Below the pieces are notes generated by a model that saw nothing but the letters and a program-made list of their open reading frames with translations, searched no databases and was not told where the DNA came from. A DNA stretch of 64,000 bases, from the NCBI RefSeq assembly GCF_002878395.1, contig NC_061115.1, forward strand, positions 148,744,105 through 148,808,104, written 5' to 3'. A program made the translations under genes and the position numbers. Positions 58,110 to 64,000 of this stretch are shown one piece after another (position 1 is the first letter of the stretch; each line of letters begins with the position of its first letter). The DNA comes from Capsicum annuum. Lineage: Eukaryota > Streptophyta > Magnoliopsida > Solanales > Solanaceae.

Positions 58110-61100
58110 TTGATTAAATGTCATGGCACAACGCAGCTATGTTGGATCCTCAGACTTCAATAATAGGCCTATTGATTTTCTCCCATGAAGAGCTTTATTT
58201 AACGTCATGGTACAACTTAGTTTCCTAGGCTACTCAAACTTTGCCAAGGCTTACATTAACATAAACTTTCACATCATCAGTAATTCCCGTATAGTGTTGA
58301 ACACGCTTCTCGTTTACCTTAAATGGGACTTCTCCATCTTACTTCAATTCAATCACACCATGCAGGAATACTCTAACCACAGTGAATGGTCCACACCACC
58401 TAGACTTCAGCTTGCCTAGAAAAAAGCAAAGTCTCTATGATATAATAGGACCATATCACCAGGCTCGAACACCTTTTTCTCAATCTTTGTTGTCAGGATA
58501 CAACTTTATATTCTCCATGTACAAAGTTGAAATCTCATAAGATTGTATCCAAAATTCATCCAACTCATCCTCAAATTATCGACATCACTCTAATCAAAAT
58601 TGAGCTTCTTCAATTCCCATAGTGCCTTGTGCTTGAGTTCAACCAGCTGGCATGCCTTACTGTACACAAATTGATATGAAGAGGCACCTATAGGGGTTTT
58701 AAACAATTTTTCATAGGCCCAAAGAGCATCATCTAATTTCCTTGTCCGATCAATCTTGTTCGCATTCACATTCTTCGCTAATATAGACTTGATATCACTA
58801 TTGGAGACCTCAACCTTCCCACTCGTCTATGTTTGGTAAGGTGTTGACACCTTATGTTTCACACTATATTTTTTTAGCATGGCCTTAAGTAAATAATTAC
58901 AAAACTGAGTCATATAGAAGTAAGATTCACCATCACTAATAATAGCACGTGAACTATCAAACAGAGAAAAAAATATTCTTCTTCCAGAATGTGGTGACAC
59001 TTTGATCCTCATAATTGGGTAGTGCAACCACCTCCACCCACTTTAAAACATAGCACAATGCCACCAGTATATACTTCATCCCATAATAACTCACAAGCGG
59101 ACCCATGAAATTGATTTCTCACACATCAAACAAACTCTAACTCCAAAATAAGTGTCATGGGGGGCTTATGTTTCTATGAAATATTACCTTGCCGCTAAAT
59201 TGATCATAGGCTTGAGTATAATCATGAGCATCTTTGTAAATAGTCGGCCAATAGTACCCACACTATAGTATTTTGTCGGTTGTATGGATAGCTCCATGAT
59301 GACCCCCAACTAGTGATGAGTGACAAACCTCAAGAATGCTTATCATCTCCACCTCAAGAATTCACCTCCAAATAACTCCATCCACACATACTCCAAAAAC
59401 ATAAAGCTTATCCCAAAAATATTCATACCTCATGCATGAATGATTTGCACAACTGAAAGGATAAGTCTTACGAGACAAAGTCACTTTCCAAAAAGTTATC
59501 AAAATCAGCAAACCAGGGGATTAAGTCTTATGATGCTGACAAAGCCCGCTCATCTAAAAATATATCATCAATTTCAATCTCATCCTCTAATTTAAACATT
59601 GCCTCCTCTTTGGGGTGGGATAAGTAGTCTGTAATCTAGTTTTTAATGACCTTTGGTCTTCACCTCAAAGTCAAATTCTTGTAACAAAAGTACCTAATGA
59701 ACCAACCTCAGTTTAGTATCTTTCTTCGATATGAGATACCTCAATGCTGCATGATTAGTATGAAAAATGACTTTGGTCCCTATCAAGTAGGACTAGAATT
59801 TCTCAAATGCAAAAACCACAGCGAGTAACTCCTACTCAGTAACTGTATAATTTTTTTGTGCAGGGTTAAATATTTTGCTAACATAGTGGATGGGGCAAAT
59901 GTCTTCTCAATTCATTGGCCTAGGAAAACCTCTAAAGTCACACCACTAACATTGTACATCACCTTAAAAGGCAAGGACCATCCTGGAGACATAGTAATAG
60001 AAGCCATGATCAACTGCTCCTTAAGGTACTCAAAGGCCTTAAAACACGCATCATCAAACATGAACTTCACCTACTTCTCTAAAATCTTTCATACAAAAAT
60101 TGTAATTTTAGAGAAATCCTTGATGAATCTCCTATAGAACCCATCATGAACCAAGAAACTTTTGATACCTCTAACTCAGACTAGTGGAGATAATTTTTCA
60201 ATCACCTCTATCTTAGCCCTGTAAACCATATTACCCCTCTTTAAAATATTGTGTCTGAGAAAAATTCCTTCATTCACCATAAAGTGGCGTTTGTCCTAAT
60301 TCAAAACTAGGTTGCATTTCTCACATCTCTAAAGTTCATTAGCCAAATGGGCTAGGAAGTCATCAAATGAGTCTCCAAGAACCAAAAAGTCATTCATGAT
60401 GACCTCTATAGTGTCTCCCACCGTATCAAAAAGTATTAATATCATACAATGCTAAAAAGTGTTAGGAGTATTGAAAGTCTGACGACATCTTCTTAAATGC
60501 AAAAGTACCATATGAGCAAATAAAAGTAGTATTCTCTTGGTCTTTGGGAGCAATCAAAATCTTATTATTCCCTAATTAACCATAAAAAATAGTGCTAACC
60601 TCTACCTACCAGTCTAACTAGCATCTGATCCATAAATGGTATAAGAAAATAGTCTTTTTGTGTCTATGTGTACAACTTTTTGGTAATCCATGCACACTAT
60701 CCATCCATTAATCGATCTCATAGGCACCAAATAATTCTTTTTTTGGGGACCATAGTGATCCCACCACTCTTAGGTACACATTAAACTAGGCTCACCCATT
60801 TGTTGTTCATAATAGGATAAATCACACCTGAATCTAACGATGCTAGTGTATTGGTAAGTTCAAATAATGCTGGCGATCAATGTTTGACACAAAATTCAGT
60901 TCAAGCTAAATTTTATGAGTACAAACCCTGACTAGATTCACCATAATATCTGCAATAGTCCATCATATGACTCTTTCAAACATCTATAATATTAAAATCA
61001 ATGCCTTGACTTGTGTATCTATAAAATCATAAACAATAATGACCGACAAGATATTATTGGACCATAATAATACATATCATAAGTTAGAAGAGAGGGACTT

Positions 61101-61290
61101 TAATTCTAAGACATGTGGCTCCTTAATAGATGGAGTCGCCCTATTCTTCATGTCAAGATCTAACTTTTTTGATGCATAAGAATATGAAATTTTTTCATAG
61201 AAGGCACTCACCATATCATCATATTCATCAATGTCATCACTATCAAAGTTCAAGATCACTACCGCTAGTGTCTCACCACCAAGTCCCAGA
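58110..61290 (-). pseudogene. Element F pol: RT, RNase H, integrase (Athila/Tat), degenerate
   Basis: Minus strand, high to low coordinate. Linker: AVVILNFDSDDIDEYDDMVS, ASKKLDLDMKNRATPSIKEP, WTIADIMVNLVRVCTHKI. RT: NKWVSLV*CVPKSGG and GGITMVPKKRII (about 60760), PKDQENTTFICSYGTFAFKK (about 60530). RNase [53 protein letters not shown] (about 59900-59680). Integrase: SRAIISDGESYFY (about 58945; a catalytic-Asp region), YSVKHKVSTPYQT, SGKVEVSNSDIKSILAKNVN, KLDDALWAYEKLFKTPIG, ACQLVELKHKALWELKKLNF and [15 protein letters not shown] (58840-58430). These are hallmark phrases of Athila/Tat integrases. Frequent stops; RT core YxDD not confidently read. Confidence 0.85.
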
Positions 61291-62727
61291 TGTGCTATAG
61301 AAATATAGCACTTTTGACACTTAAAATGAGAAAAATATGCAAGTTTCTGAGGTTATTTTTTTTAGATATGATGCATTTTAGTTATATTTAGTATAAAATC
61401 ATGTTTTGGATGCTAAGTTCATGAAAAGGATGCAAAAGATATTTTTGGCTACCTTTTGGAGAAATTATGGATGTTCAGTTCACTTTCCAGCTTGTTCGTG
61501 ATCAAAGCATGTTTGAGAATTGAAGAAGAGTTGGAAAAATGACTCCCAAAACTTACTAAGTCAACATGTGGATTGAAAATAGACAATGTAAGTTCTACAA
61601 GTCCTAATCTCGAGAGCTGACTTGCAGTATTTTTGTCATTCGGTGTATGCGCCTTGTATTTGCGCTTACCCTGCTGACCATAGGTACTACTTGGTCCCAA
61701 GGTCAGGGTGCAAGTACACACACTACATGTGTTCACTGACCCTGTTTTCTCCTATTTCATTCGGTGCTTGGTTTTAGGGTATCTTCTTGTACTATAAATA
61801 CCCTTTCTATTTTTAGTAGGAGTTACACACTTTTGATACTCACAAACATATTTTGATTCCAAGATTCGATTTTGTTCTTGGGATTCTCATGTATTGACTT
61901 CAGTTGATTAATTCAATTATGGTTGGGGGGGTTTTATACTTTTTGTTATTTTGATTTCATCTATGCTTTTGATTATGAATGTTATTGATTTCTTCACAAG
62001 CATGAGTGACAAAAACCCATAGCTAAGGTTGTGAAAACCTTGATAGATTGACGAAATAGGGGAAATGCTATTGTTGTTGTGACTTAATACCCATGCATTC
62101 ATTTATTTATCTTCATTATAATAGTTTTATTAATGAGTGCACATATTAGGATCCTGCGTAGATATTACTACTTACTCTAAAAGAGAAGTAGTGACTAGGA
62201 AAAAATAAAGACAACAATAATTTAGAGTTTAATAGTTGATCCACACTTTTAGGTTTTATTTAAGTAAGATGGTTAGATTTCATCTAATAACTAGGAAATT
62301 AAAAGGTAATAGTTAACTGGGATCAAGATAGGGGTTAGTGAGGTGACATCCTGAGACTTAAAAGGTAAGGGTGAAATCCTTTTTCTCATTCAAAAGACTT
62401 TAGAAGGTACATAACTTATCGATTCTGCATGCAAAGCATCAGGTTCGTTTAACAAAGTACGATAAGACCACGGAGTCTAGAAGCCAAGGAGGCACAATCC
62501 TAGTGTTCACCTATGACTGATTACAACCGAAGTTGATATTGTTACTTTCTTGAGATTACTACACAAAATCCCCTATTTATTTTTCCAGTTCTTCCCATTG
62601 ACTACAACTGTTGAGATCCACGATTTCACATGTTCCTTTGGGATTCGACCCTAACCTTTGTTGGGTTACTATATTTTAACAGTGACTGTATCATCTTCTG
62701 CGAGAGGGTGTAGTTTGGAAATTATCA
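61291..62727 (+). repeat. Element G (Athila/Tat) 5' LTR, about 1437 bp
   Basis: Starts TGTGCTATAGAAATATAGCA at 61291, exactly where the reverse-strand pol of element F stops, and ends GGAAATTATCA at 62727. TATA box TATAAATA at 61793-61800. U5 carries GGGATTCGACCCTAACCTTT (62640) and ACTATATTTTAACAG, matching the style of E and F. A weaker word cluster (GTATTTGCGCTTACCC, GGTCCCAAGGTCAGGG) lies at 61638-61735. The start coordinate is inferred from the break in F, since the second LTR is outside the window. Confidence 0.7.
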
Positions 62728-62730
62728 AAA

Positions 62731-62753
62731 TGTTAGCACTATTTTTTAGGAAC
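62731..62753 (+). other. Element G primer-binding site (tRNA-Asp type), strongly decayed
   Basis: TGTTAGCACTATTTTTTAGG follows the LTR end after 3 bp. It corresponds in position and pattern to TGGCGCCGTTGCCGGGGA with many C-to-T and G-to-A changes. Confidence 0.5.
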
Positions 62754-62839
62754 ATGATGTTAATTTGTGATTTGAAGTTATTGAAGTTTTGGGTTTTTCT
62801 TTTTGTTTTTGTTCTTAGTTGGGCATATGCCGGTGTATG

Positions 62840-64000
62840 CCTAGCACACTGAGTAGATTCAATCCCTTTCTCCCACTGAATTTGAATCTAGAGAGGATCC
62901 TACAAACACCTAGTAGGATGTCTGAGCAGAAAAGAGATGAACTTCCTATAGGGGTTCGTAATGTTATACTTCCCCCTCCTTCCAAAGGAGTACAAGATAT
63001 TATTGATAGATAGACTGGTGAGTTATTAGCTCAACTTGAATATAAGAGAAGGGAAATGAAAGAAGCTCAGCGGGTAGCTAGGGAGGTAGAGCTAGTTAAG
63101 CAGAGACAAGCAGCAGACCACCTAGCAGCACTCAGTGTAAACTAAAATAAAGCTAGAGGTGCTCATATTCAATAAATCCCAGTATATCAGTATGTGCAGC
63201 CATATATAGATAGTGAAGAAAACTTGGGAAATGTTGAGCTGACAGAGACTAGAGCCATAGTTCCTTCTATTTTAACCCTAGGCATCATGTTTGACATAAC
63301 GAGTGCAATGATTCAACTCTTAAATATGAAAGGTTTGAAAATAGGTCTACCTACAGATGATGTAAACTTATAACTTGCCAATTTCATCGGGATATTTTGT
63401 ATAAAAATCCAAGGGTGAATCAGGAAGCACTCAGAATAAGATCGTTCCCCTTCTCACTTACAGGAGAAGATCTTTATGGTTAGGGAAACTACCAAGAGGC
63501 TCTATCACTACATGGAATAAGTTATGCAGGAAATTCTTGAATAGGTTATTTCCTCCATCAAGGATGTTCTATCTTAATGAAGAGATCTATAATTTTAGGT
63601 AATTACAATCAGAATCTATGTATAAAGTATTGTTTAGGTTCAGGAAGAAGCTGAGTATGGTGCCTAACCATCAGTTGTTAGGGACAAAATTATTGGAGAT
63701 ATTTTATTGAGCCTTGACCATCAGCTCTAGAGCCATTGCAGACACCATATCTCGAGAAGCTTTTACGAGACTACGATGAGAGACAACTTCAAAGATGTTA
63801 GATCAGATCTCGCTCACTTATCGAAGGTGGAAAACTTGGGAGGCTGAGAGGGGATTTGACACATGCTATTGGTGCCTCCAGTGACCGAAAAGTACCTGAT
63901 GACATAGTAGCACAAGAGATTGCATTGGTAAGAACTGATTTAGGGGTACTAGCAAAGCACCTTGCAGCATGGACTTCTGAGAAAATGAATGTAGTAGCAA
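62840..64000 (+). pseudogene. Element G gag (Athila/Tat), degenerate, runs off window
   Basis: Capsid gene remnant. The first open block (to 63013) includes MSEQKRDELPIGVRNVILPP. After a TAG at an expected Gln codon it continues GELLAQLEYKRREMKEAQRV, PYIDSEENLGNVELTETRAI, FDITSAMIQLLNMKGL and LPTDDVNL*LANFIGI (63290-63395). Frame changes then give FPFSLTGE, GSITTWNKLCREFLNRLFPP, FRFRKKLSMVPNHQLL and SSRAIADTI (63440-63750), the core of Athila/Tat Retrotrans_gag. Stops and frameshifts throughout. Its 3' end and pol would lie beyond 64000. Confidence 0.8.

Larger units (their letters stand above)
51639..61290 (-). mobile_element. Element F: Athila/Tat Ty3/gypsy element, reverse strand, 5' end lost
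   Basis: On the minus strand, from 61290 down: protease-RT linker, RT, RNase H, integrase, spacer with CpG-containing words, an additional ORF, 3' non-coding region, polypurine tract and 3' LTR (52930-51639). TCAGT (51634-51638) is a possible target-site copy. Gag, protease and the 5' LTR are missing because element G begins at 61291 and the window ends inside it; they may lie beyond G. Confidence 0.82.

Overview
The window is plant nuclear DNA, most likely from a large-genome Solanaceae species such as Capsicum. The Solanaceae call rests on recalled resemblance of the copia gag, the gypsy LTR ends and the RTE LINE to elements common in that family; no database search was possible. I find no intact host gene, tRNA, rRNA or CRISPR. 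The whole 64 kb reads as intergenic heterochromatin built from nested, decayed transposable elements. Nearly every coding remnant carries stops and frameshifts.

Region by region. (1) 1-18575 is a degenerate Ty1/copia element with LTRs at about 1-600 and 4345-4640 plus 18149-18575. Its gag-protease-preintegrase region is at 632-2290, and a reverse-oriented gypsy 3' end (2291 to about 4340) replaces the rest of pol. The right copia LTR is split by a gypsy solo LTR (4641-18143, TSD TATTT), which is itself split by an 11.1-kb CACTA (En/Spm) transposon (5649-16743, TSD GAT). The CACTA carries a TnpD-like transposase, a Transposase_24-type second gene, palindromic subterminal arrays, and a probable captured host-gene fragment inside an intron. 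(2) 18576-27922 is chromovirus-type gypsy element A (2.2-kb LTRs, Met-tRNA PBS, gag, PR-RT-RH-IN-chromodomain), with a 252-bp Stowaway-like MITE in its right LTR. (3) 27923-36781 is related gypsy element B. The A/B boundary is a deletion junction that removed the end of A's 3' LTR and the start of B's 5' LTR. (4) 36782 to about 37515 is a reverse-strand gypsy protease/RT fragment. (5) About 37520-44305 is a Tat/Athila-like LTR element (E) with an Asp-type PBS and no recognisable polymerase. (6) 44338-46197 is bounded by an inverted repeat of about 300 bp, and a further LTR-like segment follows to about 47488. (7) 47490-51290 has two reverse-strand RTE-type LINE 3' ends around another LTR-like region. 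(8) 51639-61290 is a reverse-strand Athila/Tat element (F) with RT, RNase H, integrase, an additional ORF downstream of pol, and one LTR. (9) 61291-64000 is the 5' LTR, PBS and gag of another Athila/Tat element (G), inserted in F and running off the window.

The parts do not form a host pathway; they record successive insertions, deletions and mutational decay. The strongest leads are these: CpG-rich, near-palindromic word clusters placed upstream of the TATA box in unrelated LTR families and repeated inside E and F; stop codons at former Gln/Trp codons consistent with methylation-driven C-to-T decay; and the probable gene fragment carried by the CACTA element.
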